NCBI RefSeq assembly: GCF_047511655.1
Contig: NC_133393.1
Span: 154,767,779 to 154,831,778 of the forward strand
From: Castor canadensis
Taxonomy: Eukaryota; Chordata; Mammalia; Rodentia; Castoridae
DNA: 64,000 nucleotides
Direction: 5' to 3'
Position 1 is the stretch's first letter. Each line of letters starts with the position of its first letter. Below are positions 36,328 to 48,670 of the stretch, in pieces. The translations under genes were made by a program, and so were the position numbers. Below the pieces are notes generated by a model, which was given only the letters and a program-made list of their open reading frames with translations, did not search any database and was not told the DNA's origin.

Positions 36328-38299
36328 AGGGACCAGAAGCAGCCTCAGGGACACCACAGCCTCACAGCCTGCTGGTTCTTGGTTGACATGGGCTGCAATA
36401 GGAGCCCATAGGGCAGCCTAGGGTCAGGGAGCCAGTAGGCACACAGGCCTTTGGCCCAGAGGAACACCAGACTGTAGGCCATGAAGGGGCTGGAGACCAC
36501 GGGGCTCAAGAAAAAGGTTCCCTTTTGTTCTCTGGAATCTTCTGAACCTTGTCAGCTTGGGGCAATTCTCCAAGCTCCACTCTCCCTCTGACCCAGATCC
36601 TAGACTCTCTCTCCAACTCCCCACCCCTGCCACCTCCCTCTAGCTTCTCCCTCCCCTTTTCTAGTGTTTCTCTGGCCTCAGCCTGGATGCTGCTCCTCCA
36701 GGAAGCACACCTGAGCACCCCACACTCACCAAAGTGGGGTTCCAGGCCCTCTTGTATCTCAGCCACTTCCTTCCCATCATCACAGCCTTGGTCACAAGAG
36801 GTCACCAGGGGGCAAAGGGGCCTATAAACGTGTCATTCTGTCTCCCTGGCCTGGGGCTAATGAGGGAAGACCCTGTTTCAAATCCACCTCAGAGACTATG
36901 ATGGCCAGCCAAGCTACAGGTGATACAGCTTGCAGCAATGATGGGCAAGGGAGGAAATGAGGAAGAAATAATTGTGAGAGTAGAAAAGTGCCATTTCCTG
37001 CACCTGTGGAAAATGCAGGGCCCCAGGAGCCAGAAGTGAGAATTTGAACAAGAAGGCAGGGGAGTGGTGTGGTGTTGGGCAAGACCCTCAGCCTGCTCTG
37101 GGGTGGGGACGCAGGGTACAGCCAGCAGAACACTCCAGCTGTGGCCCAGCCCAGCCACAAGATTGGGACCAGGCCTCAGCTCACACCAGGGGCTTCCAAG
37201 GGTCCTGCCCTGTGCTGCCAGCTAAGACCCTCCATGGGGCTCACTGGAAAGGACTGGACTCCTGAGGCCACCCTCAGGCCTCAGGTAGGTGTGCTGCTCC
37301 TAGTGATGAGAGGGACCAGCTGGCCCCAGGAAGGACACCTGTGTCTGGCGTGTGGGGGTGCCCCAGCTCTGTCCTCCTGGTTGCTGGCCCTCTGCCTGCA
37401 GGTGGGGTAAGAGGACTCCTGATTCTCACAGCCTGTACTTCCTCCACCTGCTGTCTCCTTGCAAGGTTACAGGGCTTCCCATAGTGGCTGCAGGATTCCA
37501 ACTTGCTCAGAAACGTAGTGGCCCAGCACAAGGGGACAGGTCAGGCAGCCTGTAAGCCAGAGCTGCCTCCCCGGCGCAACCTGTGTGGGTCCTGATGTAG
37601 GGTGGGGGCTTTCAGCAAGAGGTATGCTTGCGGCTTAATGGATGTGCTCAGCCCAGGCCTGGGAACACCACCTGCTCAGGGCAGGCTGCAGGCCCCAGGG
37701 GGCCCCTTGACATTGCCTCTGCCTGCAGGCTAAATGCCCACCTGTCCATCTGCCCCCACAGGCCTCTCCTGGGCACTGCTGTTGTGCCAAGCCTGCTATT
37801 CCCTAGGCTCCAGGACTCACAGGTTCTGTCCTGGGGTGCCAGGCTGGTGGCTTTTCAGTCCTTCAGATTCAAGGACCTGATGAATAGGCAGGTGCAATCC
37901 CAGAGGGGAATGGGCAGAAGGAGAGCCCCACTGACAGCTGAGTTCCCTGGCTCTCAGTGGTGGGGAGCAACAGCACCCTAATCCCAGGCTCAGGGGCTCC
38001 TGAGTGGACACCACTGCTCACACTCAGAGGAGTCATGATTTCCTGTTCTGGGCACCCGGGGACTCCACTTTCACTCATCTTTCTCCCCTCCCTCCACAAA
38101 CTGTGGTGTCTCAGACCACAGTCCCATCCACACAGGACACCAAGAAGACGGTGGTCCACAGCACCTCCCTCTAGATGCCCCTCCAGTTCACCCCAATGTC
38201 TAACCCAGATCTTGCCTGTTGCTTCTTTCTTGTTCTGTCCTTGGGGAGTTTTGCTTGTCATGTCTTCTCTAAGACCCACCTAAATAGCGCCCTTCCCAC

Positions 38300-38535
38300 T
38301 CATTTCTGTGTGGCTTTGGACAAGGTCCCTAGGCCTCAGTTTCCCCAGGTGGGAGAATGAACTAGGTAGAAGGAAGATCTCAGAGGACCTGGGTTCAAAT
38401 CCTGGTTCTGCATCTCGCTAACTGTGTGACCTTGGGCAGCTGTCCGTATTCTCTGGGTCTGTTTTTCCATCTGTAAAAGGACGCTCACACTGACATAGTC
38501 AGGAAGGGATGCTGTGAAGGTCTTGGATAGCTGTA
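38300..38535 (+). repeat. two adjacent MIR remnants
   Basis: 'tggctttggacaaggtccctaggcctcagtttcccc' (38305-38350) and 'gacctgggttcaaatcctggttctgcatctcgctaactgtgtgaccttgggcagctgtcc...ctgtttttccatctgtaaaagg' (38385-38480) are characteristic MIR cores in sense orientation. Confidence 0.8.
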
Positions 38536-40064
38536 CACCACCTGAGGCCTGGGATGGCAGCTGTGCTCAGTATTCCACAGAGCTCCTTGCCTCTGAGAAG
38601 TCAGTCCGCATGGGGGTGAGGCAGTCACAGAAACAGGACCCCCACCCAGAGGGGGTCCTGTTAAAGAGGGCAGGTGTTGTGGGAAGTACCGCTGTGTATA
38701 TGGGAAAGAGGGCACAGATGGAGCAAAAGCAGGGAGGGGGGATATGTGGGCAGTCCTGGGGAAGGGTGGCCTGCTGAGGACAGGGTGAAGTGGACTGTGG
38801 GAGGCATGGCAGAGGATTGGGAAGGACTCCAGAGGCCACTCCAAGGAGACACTCCGGTGTCCAGCAGGGCCCCACCAGGAGGGTGCTACCAGGCAGCAGT
38901 TGGGGGGACAGGTCTGTAGGGGCAGTGTAAGAGCCCCTGATGCTAACAACCTGGGAGCACATGTGGACAGGGGTGGGAGTCCAGGGGATGCTAGGAAAGA
39001 TTCCTTGTTCTTCTGCCCATTCTACAGAGAGGGAAGCCACGGCTCAAGGTATGGAGGAGTCTTTCAGAGCCCTCCCCTCCCTGCAGGCTGCCTCTTTGTG
39101 GTTTTCATCTCCTACGTGGGCAGCTGAGTGCACACACAGGGAGGTGGGAGGGAATGGGGTACAGGGCCTAGGGGCGGGGTTTCATGAAGAAAGAATCAGG
39201 TAGCTGAGTTGGGTGGGGTGTCAGCTGTTCCCACAACTCCACATGTTCCCGGCTATAGTGCCCCAAGTCCCACCTGTGAAGTGCACCTGACTCCCTGTGC
39301 CCAGAAGGCTCTGTGCTCTTGGAGTACAGAGGGCAGGCCAGTCTGGGAAGGGAGCACCTGGGAGACTAAAAAAAGCAGGAAGGCCCCACGAATGTACAGC
39401 AACCAGCACAGTACAGAGTTGGCCAAACCCGAGGGGTGCAGGGGCTTTTCTTGGGGGACGAGCCACTTTAGGTGTGGGTGAAGGGGGCGGAGCCTGGGAT
39501 GGTCTGGGAAAATACTCTCTAAATATTTGCCTTAAGGTGGGATCTGGGGTTGGGGTCAGCTGGGCCTTGGGCCAGGCTGGGCAATCCAGACTTCACACCT
39601 TGGGCAGGGCCCCCTGAGGATGTGCACGGCAGCCCTGGGAGGCCAGGGCTGGGGTTGAACTGTGGCCAAGAAATAAGTACAGTCTGGGCACCAGGACCGG
39701 GGCATTCTCAGAGCTCTTTCCTCATTCCTGGCCCTGTGGGAGTAGCCGGACCCCGCGTTCCACAGCCGCCGCCACCGAGGATTTGCTTACTGTCTTGTGG
39801 GGAACCAGGGCCTCTTGCCAAACTGCCCAGCCCTGGCCTGCTCCCTGCATGCCAGCATCATGGGCCCACCAGCCACCATGTCCTACCCTTAGGCTACCTC
39901 CTGTTCCCAGATGGGGAGACTGGGGCCATGCACTGGGGAGGCTCACCCACATATCAGGAAGGAACAGGGCTGGAAATGGGTTCGGTGCACTTTCCTACCT
40001 ATCTCTGGAGGGGGTGTGTCCCTTGGAAAAGCCCACTTGGAGGTCCCTCCAGGGGTCTGGGGCT

Positions 40065-40230
40065 ATGTTCTGTAGGTGCCCAGTTGGGCACAGAGGGGAC
40101 CGGGCTGTTTGATCAATGGTTCTGCCCGATGCCAGGCTGCCGGGGACAGCGGGCAGTGGCCAAACCGGCCCCGCCACATGCTTTCCGGCCCTCGGCAAAA
40201 ACGCCATTCATCACGGGCAGTGCACAGTTA
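40065..40230. promoter_or_regulatory. CpG-richer segment downstream of WNT7B 3' end
   Basis: Repeat-free stretch with 'ctgtttgatcaatggttctgcccgatgcc', 'ccaaaccggccccgccac' and 'ccctcggcaaaaacgccattcatcacgggcagtgcacag'. CpG density exceeds its flanks. Possible conserved element just past the poly(A) site; unproven. Confidence 0.25.
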
Positions 40231-40744
40231 CCACAGTCTGCAGGCTGGGCCTCTGGGGAGAGGCACAGGCCTGATGGGCAGCCGGGAGTTGCCGAGCCCT
40301 TAAGGAACCCAGGCTGCCTTCCCAAAGAGGTCCCTGGGGGCTCTTGAACCCAAATCCATCAGACAATAGGATAGAGCCACAGTCCCCAGGCCCAGATCCC
40401 ACCTGGGGTGAGAAGGGGAACCTTCTGAGGTCATCCTGCCCCCTCCTTCTGAAAGCAGCCTCTGCCCAGCCCTGACCTGTGACTCATGGTATTCAGGGAG
40501 GCCTCAGGGTCTATGCCACCCCCACCAGTGATCCTTGCTGGTGCCAGAGCAGGTAGGCATGATGTCCCCAGCTGGGGCCTGGCCAAGAGTCTCAGGTGTT
40601 GGGGTAGGAGAGAGGAGTTCTGTCAGCCCACAGGGGGGGTGAAGAAGTAGGAAGGGCTGAGGGCCTATCGGGGGGACAATGTGTGTAACCACCACTGGGG
40701 TAAGAGTTGTGGGGTGTCGCATGGGGCAACCACGCACATTTGTT

Positions 40745-42740
40745 TTTCTGATTCCAGCTTTTATTGAGGGCCAAGCACTCCCCTCCAGGGGAGGCCTGCA
40801 ACAAGCCCATCAGAAGTGGGGTACTTCAAGGACATGCAGTGCCCGGCCACCACCGCCCCTGCATACGGCCAGGGCCCCACCTGGGCCTTACTGACCACCT
40901 CTTCCCCCCAAGAGAAGGGCCGTTGCTGACCAACTATGAGGGAGAGTAGGTGGGGGCGGGCGCCTGGCAGCCCAGGGACAGTGCGAGTTGCCTCGGTGGC
41001 TTCTGGCCCCGAGGGTCCATTTCAAGCAGAAGGAGGAGCCTGGCTCAGGGGATGGTGACTGCAACCATCCCCCTTCCCCTCCAGTACCCAGTGTAGGTCA
41101 CAATAACTTAAAAGACACTATAGACATTTGGACGTTATATAACAATATAAGTTAACCAGGTTCCTTGGGTGGAGGACATGGGCTGTGGACGTGGGGTGTC
41201 CTGGGACTTGGGGGTGAAGAGACGGGACCAGGTTGGGGGTGGGGCATTTCCAGAGGCTCAGAGCGTGGGCTGGATGCAGGGTAGGGGCCCAGACAGGAGT
41301 CACCTTCTCCAGGCTAATGTCTAAGCCACCTGGCTTGTTGGCTGCCCACAACACATTTCCATGGCTTCTAATGAGAAAACACCCTAAGGGGGGGAGGGCA
41401 GTGGGCAGTGACCAAAGCCGTGACCAGCCATGTTATCTGGCCCTGGGCAAGTCTTCCCTGTGTGTTTCCAGGGGGAGGACATGCCTGAACCCAGGCCTCC
41501 CATTCCACCCCAGTCGGATCCCTAAATCCCCTTCTACGAGGCCTCTGAGGAGGTAAGTAGAACTTCAGGGACGACCCCATGGTGTGGGGACCCTGGAAGG
41601 GGGTCCGCTGACAGCAGACAGAGAGCCCTTAGCAGCCTGAGCCCTGGAGTGGTTTTCTCAGCATCAGGGAGAAGGTGGAAGGACCAGATGGGGCTGGGAA
41701 ACCTGCGAAGTCACACAGGGGGGTGTGGCCATCAAGAGGTTGAAGAAGGGGTGGCCAGAGACTGTGTCGTGCCACCCTGAGTGTTCCAGGGCAAGCCGGG
41801 TAGGAACTAAAGCGGTAGGGTCCACTCAGCCATCTCTGGCAAATCCTTGGGCCTCTCTGTGCCCATCTGTCAAGTGGGGTAAACATCCCTTACCACTCCC
41901 TGGCCCCACCTGCCCAGCCATGCTGTCCCGGAGTCAGACTGGCTGTAGGGTGGGAGGGGCTCTGTAAACTGGAGGTGCCGGCTGGGAGGGTGAAGGATTA
42001 GGAAGAGAATGAGGCACGCTGGAACCTGGCATGGATGACATTTGATTTGCTTGACATGATTTCCAAAAAGAAGGGAAGATGGGTTGTCCTCCAAGGCCCT
42101 GTCCGGACCCTGTGGACCCTCTGAGCCCCCGTCAAGCTTACTTCTGGGACCCATATGCATGGCCAGCCTCCCTGCTAACCTTGGCACCATGACTCTTCAG
42201 GGGGCAGAGGGCCTATGGAGTACGGGGCTGGGAGAGGTGCTGAGAGGGGTCCAGGGGGGTCAGCAGACACGGACTACAGAGTTAGGACTGGCTACTCGTT
42301 TGTTAGTGCCGAGAACCCTCTTCTGATGCTAAGAAAACATAAATAATCTTGTGAATGTCCACACTGCCCCAGGGCCCAGTGGAAAACTCGACCAGGGAAA
42401 CAGTCTTGAATGTGACTGGCCGGCATGGGGAAGGGGACCCTCAGAGCCTTGTCACTTTGTCCTCTGGGATATGTTCACTTTTCCCAAGAAGAGAAAAGGA
42501 ATTTGCCGGTCTCTGCTGGGGCACCAGGCCATTGGCCTTGGACTCTGAGTGGGTCGTGGATGTGGCTCTGCCACGGGAGGTGACAGCAGAGGTGGGGAAG
42601 GAGCCCCGGGACCTGGGGAGCGGATGCAGGCACTGGCTGCACCAGGGGCTCTCACCTCCTCCACCCACCTCTGCCCGCAGCTGGCAGCGGTGGAGCAGGG
42701 GAGCATGTGCAAATCGCCACGGTGCGGGCGGGCAGGGCGC
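40745..42740 (-). other. WNT7B: WNT7B 3' untranslated region (inferred extent)
   Basis: This is the stretch downstream of the WNT7B stop codon on the minus strand, up to the first good canonical poly(A) signal. It is GC-rich apart from an AT-rich block at about 41100-41160 that stands out from its surroundings and could be a stability or microRNA-response segment. No SINE interrupts it. The stop at 42741 is certain. The 3' limit is inferred from the signal at 40760-40765, and a 3' UTR of about 2 kb is plausible for this gene. Shorter isoforms using non-canonical signals are possible. Confidence 0.6.
40760..40765 (-). terminator. WNT7B: poly(A) signal AATAAA, probable WNT7B 3' end
   Basis: Minus strand reads TCAATAAAAGCTGG. 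About 15-35 nt downstream (plus coordinates 40725-40750) there is a GT-rich stretch (TGTGCGTGGTTG), as expected of a cleavage and polyadenylation downstream element. It is the first canonical hexamer I see on this strand after the WNT7B stop. Confidence 0.6.
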
Positions 42741-43220
42741 TCACTTGCAGGTGAAGACCTCTGTGCGCTCACTGCAGGTGTTGCACTTGACGAAGCAGCA
42801 CCAGTGGAACTTGCAGTTGCACTGCCAGACCTTGGTGTACTGATGCGTGTTGTAGCCACGGCCACAGCACATGGTGTCACAGCCGTCAGCGCCCGGTGAC
42901 GTGCGGTTGCACAGGCGGCCTTGTGTGCCCACGCTGCCTGTGGCTGCATCCTCCTCACAGTAGTTGGGCGACTTCTCGATGTACACCAGGTCCGTCTCCA
43001 TGGGCTTCTGGTAGCTGCGCAGCTGCTTGATGCGCAGGAAGGTAGGCTGCCTCAGGCGGCTGGCGCGCACCACCTCCACCTGCACGGCCGCGTTGTACTT
43101 CTCCTTGAGCAGGTGGCCCACCTCCCGGAACTTCGGCAGCGTGGTCCAGCAGGTCTTGGTGGTACAGGAGCCTGACACACCATGACACTTACACTCCAGC
43201 TTCATGCGGTCCTCCAGAAC
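42741..43220 (-). CDS. WNT7B: WNT7B terminal coding exon (residues 191-349 and stop)
   Basis: This is the last coding exon of the secreted Wnt-7b ligand, which signals through Frizzled/LRP5/6 (with RECK/GPR124 in brain endothelium). On the minus strand the exon starts after the acceptor ...TCACCCACAG (43221-43223 is the AG-containing triplet) with [10 protein letters not shown] and ends ...TEVFTCK-TGA (stop 42741-42743). It has 160 codons in phase 0. Visible family marks are the [10 protein letters not shown] block, whose serine is residue 206, the known palmitoleoylation site; an N-glycosylation motif NRTS at residue 295; and the cysteine-rich C-terminal domain ending [26 protein letters not shown]-like, with all expected cysteines. 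Residue numbering fits the 349-residue mammalian protein exactly. The sequence is WNT7B rather than WNT7A by overall recall of the paralogues. No frameshift or lost residue is seen. The open frame continues upstream into the intron, but that extension is not coding. Confidence 0.97.
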   Translation of the reverse strand, partial: VLEDRMKLECKCHGVSGSCTTKTCWTTLPKFREVGHLLKEKYNAAVQVEVVRASRLRQPTFLRIKQLRSYQKPMETDLVYIEKSPNYCEEDAATGSVGTQGRLCNRTSPGADGCDTMCCGRGYNTHQYTKVWQCNCKFHWCCFVKCNTCSERTEVFTCK

Positions 43221-43459
43221 CTGTGGGTGACACAGCAGAGGCTCAGTGGGAGTGTGGCCAGGGCTGGGTGCCAGGCAGGCTTCCCTGTGTCCCCCGCCCC
43301 ATCTCCAGCCCCATCCTGGAGCAGACTCCTCTGCTTCTGCTGCGTGACCACAGACAAAAGTCTCCCCCTCTCTGAGCTCCAGCCCCCTCATCTGATAAAT
43401 GGGCTGTTAAGAACAGGTCCCCACGCATAGGATTCAGCCAAACTTGGGCATTTGTCAAG

Positions 43460-43600
43460 TGAATTTCTTTCCATACTCACAACGGTCATGTGAGGGGTTT
43501 TACACTATCATCAACACACTGATAGGGAAACTGAGGCTTGGGAGTGTGGCACATGCAGGGTAACAGGTAGCAGCTGGTGCGGGGAGGCCAAACAACAGTA
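43460..43600 (-). repeat. MIR remnant
   Basis: 'catactcacaacggtcatgtgaggggttttacactatcatc...actgatagggaaactgaggcttggg' is reverse MIR wording in the last WNT7B intron. Confidence 0.6.
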
Positions 43601-43914
43601 GGTGCTTAATAAGTGTGAATCCTCCCAGCCCTCCACTTCTCCCATTCCTGCCCCCAGGCCCAGTGTAAGTCCTCACATGCAGTAGGAGCCAAACAGCCTG
43701 CTGCTTAATGACAGACTGGCGTGCCCGTGACTAAGGCAGGGAAGCGAGGGCATGGGTCAGCGAGGCCCAGTCGTGCCATCCTCTGGGAAGTTGATGGCCG
43801 AGCCCAGTCCCTTGTTGATCTTTCTCCTCAGCTGCACGAGAGCCCTCAATGGGTGCAGCCCTGTGTTTCCCTTGGGCCTCCCTCCATGGTCCCGGAAGGC
43901 CAGTTCCCAGAGCC

Positions 43915-44050
43915 AGCCCTGACCCCAGGTACTCATTTACCCGGATCGAAAGGACTCTGCCAGCCGGGCCTGATTAAAGATGGAGAATCATTAGCTGCCG
44001 CCCCATGGCTTCCGAGGGGCCATTTGTCAGCTGTCTGGGCTTCCCTAGCG
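43915..44050. promoter_or_regulatory. WNT7B: candidate intronic regulatory element
   Basis: Repeat-free segment with 'catttacccggatcgaaaggactctgccagccgggcctgattaaagatggagaatcattagctgccgccccatgg'. It mixes homeobox-like cores (TGATTAA, TCATTAGC) with CpGs. Lies 700 bp upstream of the terminal exon on the minus strand. Role inferred from composition only. Confidence 0.3.
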
Positions 44051-44170
44051 TCTCCTCAGCAGCCCAGCCTTGCAGGGGCTTAGCCAAGTCATACCCCAGG
44101 TTGGAACGCACTGGCAAGGGGCACCTGCTGTTGGCTTTCGGCTCAGCTGCACACAAGAAGTCCTTCAGCA

Positions 44171-44205
44171 AATGAATGAATGAATGAACGAACAAATGAA
44201 TGAGT
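44171..44205 (+). repeat. (AATG)n short tandem repeat
   Basis: aatgaatgaatgaatgaacgaacaaatgaatgag; about eight units with point changes. Confidence 0.9.
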
Positions 44206-47200
44206 AAAAGGAAAAGAGGGAGAAAGAATCCCACAGAGATGACAACTGCCCTGAGCACCTTCCCTAGACCCCAGAGACGACCTCTAGAGCTCACAGTGCA
44301 GTGTGGGGAGACAGACGTGCAAGATGCAAGGACTATGGGAGTCCATGACCCTGCTGGAGTGATGGCGCCTGGTGGAGTAGGTGATCCTTCGGTGGGTCTT
44401 AATGGATGAAGAGGAGGGTGTTCCAGGAGGTCTCAAAATGAGCAAAGGTCTGGAAAGCTATCAGCTATGGAGCATGGAGGGAGAGATGAGCTATATTCGT
44501 CTCAGGTAGGGGCTGGGTGGGTCCTGCAGCTAGTGCTCTTAGTACTGCGTGAATGCCAGGGGCAAGGACTAGAGAGGCTGAGGAAGGGCGGAGGCTGAGG
44601 TCCATGCTCTACCAAGGAAAGGCTGAGGTGGGAGGGACCAAGGTGTTCTATAGGAGGAGAGGGAAGTAGGTTTGGGGAATATCCAGAAGTGGACTCTGTG
44701 CCTGGGCCAAGGGGCATCTGGGTGGAGGGCATGGGCCAGAGAGGCCTGGAGTCTGGTGGAGGGTGGCCCCAGGGGAAAGCATGCTTGAGGCTTCCTCCCT
44801 GCGTCCCCAGCCTGTCCATCTCAGCAGTCCTCTCCTGCCCTCCTACCTCCACCCGGCTCCATGGTCAGCTTTGCTTAGATCTGTCCCTTCCCTCTGCTAA
44901 CCTCCACCCAGCCTGAGAGCTTCCCCATCCTGGCCACCTGCCTGCCAAGAGGATGTCCCTTCAGGCCAGGTGCTGTCCCAGAAGCTGGCCAGAGTGGGGC
45001 TCTTTCCAGTTCCCAGTCAGGAGCAACTCACTTTACCCTAGGCTGCTGACCCTCCTCAGGTAGACTGAGACCTGAAGGGGTGTCCAGGTAGAGGTTGTGC
45101 AGGCCACACAATGAGGCTCTAATTGCCATCTGGTGTCCCCTTGTGGCCTGCTGGACAGCTGCCTCCTGACCTTGCTCTGCCCCACCCCTGGGCCCCCTTC
45201 CTCCTCCCCTCTTCCAGCCTCTATCTCCTGCTCTTTATCAAGTCTCTGCAGCCTGGCCCCACCTCCTGCTGCCTGGGGATGTCAGACCCCGTGCAGCCCA
45301 GCCAGTGACAGTGGCAGGTGAAGCTGATTGGGCAGGTGTTTGCAGAGCGAGGGGCTGAGTCCTCGCTTGGCTGGGTCCCCTGGGCCTGAGCGTCTCCGGG
45401 AAGTGATCACAGGATTCAAGAATGTGCCGTTTCCTTCTCCAGCACCCTCACCAACAGAGTGACAGTGACCATGGCGCCAGCAGCAGTCAGAACCTCAGGG
45501 TACTGAGGCCAGGCTCTATGCCCAGGAGACCACCTGGGGGGTGCAGAGGGGGCTGGCTTTGCCTGAGGAACAGAAGGCTGAGGCTGGGCTGCTCCAAGGC
45601 CTGGTTTCCCTTCTGGGAGGGAGGGTGACTGGGGGGCTCCAGGAAAGGGCAGATCTGGTGTCCTTTCCAGAGGAGGGTGTGGCCTGCGCTAGGGATCCGT
45701 CTCAGCCTGGCTGGGGGAAGTCCTTCGAGGGAAGGCTGGCTAGCCCTGGGAAGCCTGGTGTCCTGATACCCCAGCTTGTCAGGCTCTGGTGCATGGAAGC
45801 CTCACATACACACACTCAGAAAGAGCCTGCCCAAGTGGGGCGGCTTTTCTGTGGCTCCCCTTTGCTTCCCAATCCTACAGGGTGGCCTGACCTCTCCACA
45901 GATGGGACAGGGCCCTTGTCTATTTCACTCTCTGACCTCTGGCCCACAGTGTGGGCTGTGGGTTCCACTGGTCTGGGGAACAGTAGCCCAGCTCTGGACT
46001 CTGTGTGAGCCACCCCTCCCTGGACCTCAGATTTCCATCCTTACTTGTCAGCAATAGCTTGCAGCCTCGTGGTACCAAAGTGAGGACAGTGCTGTCCTGA
46101 GCTTGGTCCCCAGACTCCCATCTTCACCTGGTCAGTGTGGAGGGAAGAAACCACAACTTCCACCCTCCTATAGCTTCGTCTCTACACACCACAGCAGGGA
46201 CCACGCTGGGGCAGAGCTACAACTGGGCACCATTCACATCTGCCTGTGTAGCAGGCAGGGGATGGTCCAAGGGCTCTTCCTGCCTGGGCACTGTGTACCA
46301 CCCACTAAAGGCAACCACTGTCCATGAGGGGATCTGGGGGGAGGTAGCCAGAGCTGAGCTGTAGAAGCCTAAGGGGAGTTGGATCTGTGGAATCCAAGGT
46401 GTATGGCCAGTGTGGGCTGTAACAGCCCTCCCACAACTCATGCCCACTGGGAACCGGAAAGGTGATGGCACTGGAAACAGAATTAAGGTAAGTATGGAGG
46501 TGCAATGCCCTGGACTAGAGTGGATCTTAAGTCCAGTGAGAGTCCTCATGAGAGACAGGCATAAGGGAAGACAGAGCTCCGAGCGAGGCCACACAGAGGC
46601 AGAGGCAGAGGCTGGCGTGATGCAGCCACCAGCCAAGGAACCATCAGAAGCTGGACAAGACAGGAAGATCCCTGCCCTGGAGCCTCTGAAGTGAGTGTGG
46701 CCCTGGCCACACCTTGACCTCAGACACCTGGTTTCAAGAACTGTGAGAGAACGTGTGTGTGCGTGTGCGTGTATGGCTTTCACTCGCCCGGTATGCTATG
46801 CCTTAGCTTGCTTCCTGCCTGACCTGCCTCACCCCCTGGATGGATCACAACGGGGACCAGGCCCAGCCACTGGGGTGCTTTGAATGTCTAGACTCAGGCC
46901 TTAGGCAAACTTGACCTTCCCCCCAACACGGTAAGCACTGTGCTGGGAGAAAACTCCCTGAGGGCTACATAAAGCCACTACACCTGACTTCTCCAAGGGC
47001 CACACTTGTGCTACACAGTTGCACGGGGGCAGGGACAGGAGAGGAAGAGCACAGTGTGTATCACCTGTTGTGCAGATAGGAAACTGGGGCTCAGCAGAGG
47101 GACAGGGCTGACTTCCAGGCAGTCAGGAACACAGGTGTATGAGAATTGAGGCCACTGACTACTTTCAAGCCTTTTTCTATGGCTGTCACATCCCCAACCA

Positions 47201-48229
47201 GCCCCCTGTCTGCCCACGCTCTCCCCCACATTCGTCCTCCATCTCTGTTTTCTGCTTTCCCCTCTTCAAAGCCCTGATACCTGGGCTGTTCCTTGGCCCT
47301 CTTCTCACCCAAGCAGCTGCCAGGGCTCACCATTTTCCTTCTCTATCCCTGGCCCCACTGACAGTCTCCTGTCCTCCTGCTTCCTGTCTCTCCTGTAGCC
47401 AGTCCTGCCTGCCTCAATGTCCCTTGTCCCTTTTTAGCACATGTAAGTCACCAAATGCCCTAAGTACCAGGGCAGTCCTGGGGTTCCCATGGGACTCCAG
47501 AGCAGAATCAGATATGACCTGGAGTTGGTCCCTGCACCCTGCCCCAGGCACCTGCAGTAGCAACTGTGACCTGGAGGCCAAGATCCAGCCTGGTCACCAT
47601 GGCCTTCATCATGCAATCCATCTAACCTGCCTAGACTCCTGCCTGGCCCTCACACCATTGTCCTGAACACTGTGGCCCGAGCCGAGCCTTCTGCCTGGAG
47701 TGCCTGTTCCACATCTCTGCTGTTCACCCGTACTCCTGAGCAGTGAGCCACTTGGCCAGCTTGCTTCTTGCCCTGGGCCTCATCGTTCTTATCTATGAAA
47801 TGGGGACAGTGAGCTCTTCCTCCTGGGGAAGCCCCTGATCGGAAAGAAGCCCCTGAAGAAATCAAAGTAGGTAGTTGAGCCTCATGTCCCCCTCCAGGGG
47901 GCCCTTGAGCTGTCCCCAGGTAGACGAGCCACCTGCTCCTCTGTCTTTCTAGGGCAGGTGAGCCTCTACCATGTACCATGCCATTGGCCTGTGCCTGGAG
48001 ATGTGCACAGCTGTCTGTGAGCTTCTTGGAGGCCAGACCTCCACTCCTTTCTCATGGGTTCATCCATTCTTTCGTGTGGCAATAACCTAGCAACCCCCTG
48101 CATAGGACACCTTCAGATCAGTCAAACCCTCTCCTGGTCACAGCCTGTTCCGTGCCAGCCCCTGCTTACATCCCAAGCCTGACTCACCCTCACCCACCCC
48201 CTCCATCTCCCACCAGGTGGAATGACTGC

Positions 48230-48465
48230 AGCTCCCACAGTGCCAGCTATTTGCCTCTGTGCTGCATGTCCTTCAAGGCTCCATTCTAATGTCACCTCCT
48301 CCAGGAAGCTGCTGCACCATCCCCCAGGCTCCCACACCTCTCAAATGACCCAGCGCCCACAGACAGAGCTTTGTTGGACTCCACTCTGTCCTTGTGTCCA
48401 GCCTAGTGGCTGGCACAGAGCAGGGGCAGGGAGGGCTTGCTGAGTGAATGAGTGAGTGACAGGTG
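48230..48465 (+). repeat. L2 LINE remnant
   Basis: 'ccttcaaggctccattctaatgtcacctcctccaggaagctgctgcacc' and the end 'cctagtggctggcacagagcaggggcagggagggcttgctgagtgaatgagtgag' follow the L2 3' end order. Confidence 0.75.
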
Positions 48466-48599
48466 TCCTCAGCTATGATCCCTGGGGCAGAGGGATTCTT
48501 CAGTGCCTCTTTGCCTAGAAAGGCAAGTCTGTCCCAGGTCTAAGAAGCCCCTAGGGCCCTGCTAGCCTGGGTGCAGCCCCCAGGGCTGGAGAGCCAGAC

Positions 48600-48670
48600 C
48601 CAGAGAGGTGTTCCGCTCGGCTAGCCGCCCTATCTCGGGCCATCTTGCCGCCACAGCAGCCGCTCCTCCC
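48600..48670. promoter_or_regulatory. WNT7B: CpG cluster with YY1-like core
   Basis: 'gttccgctcggctagccgccctatctcgggccatcttgccgccacagcagccgctcc' is CpG-rich. Its minus strand contains AAGATGGC, the YY1 core. It lies about 500 bp downstream of the 49174-49445 exon within the intron. Weak inference. Confidence 0.2.

Larger units (their letters stand above)
31600..40740. other. gene-free intergenic DNA downstream of WNT7B
   Basis: About 9 kb with no identifiable exon, RNA gene or young SINE. It holds an L2 remnant (35135-35350), MIR remnants (38300-38535), a (CAGCCC)n run at 36300-36327, a MEF2-type site at 33603-33612 and a CpG-richer segment at 40065-40230. Open frames, including one of 265 codons at 39550-40347, have no recognised domain. 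Confidence 0.55.

Noticed and set aside
39550-40347. 265-codon open frame on the plus strand
   Set aside because: GC-rich composition gives long chance frames; no domain, no recognisable homologue and no splice context.
43221-43391. Upstream in-frame extension of the terminal WNT7B exon to a methionine
   Set aside because: It crosses the clear acceptor at 43221 and reads intron sequence; the exon boundary matches the known protein.
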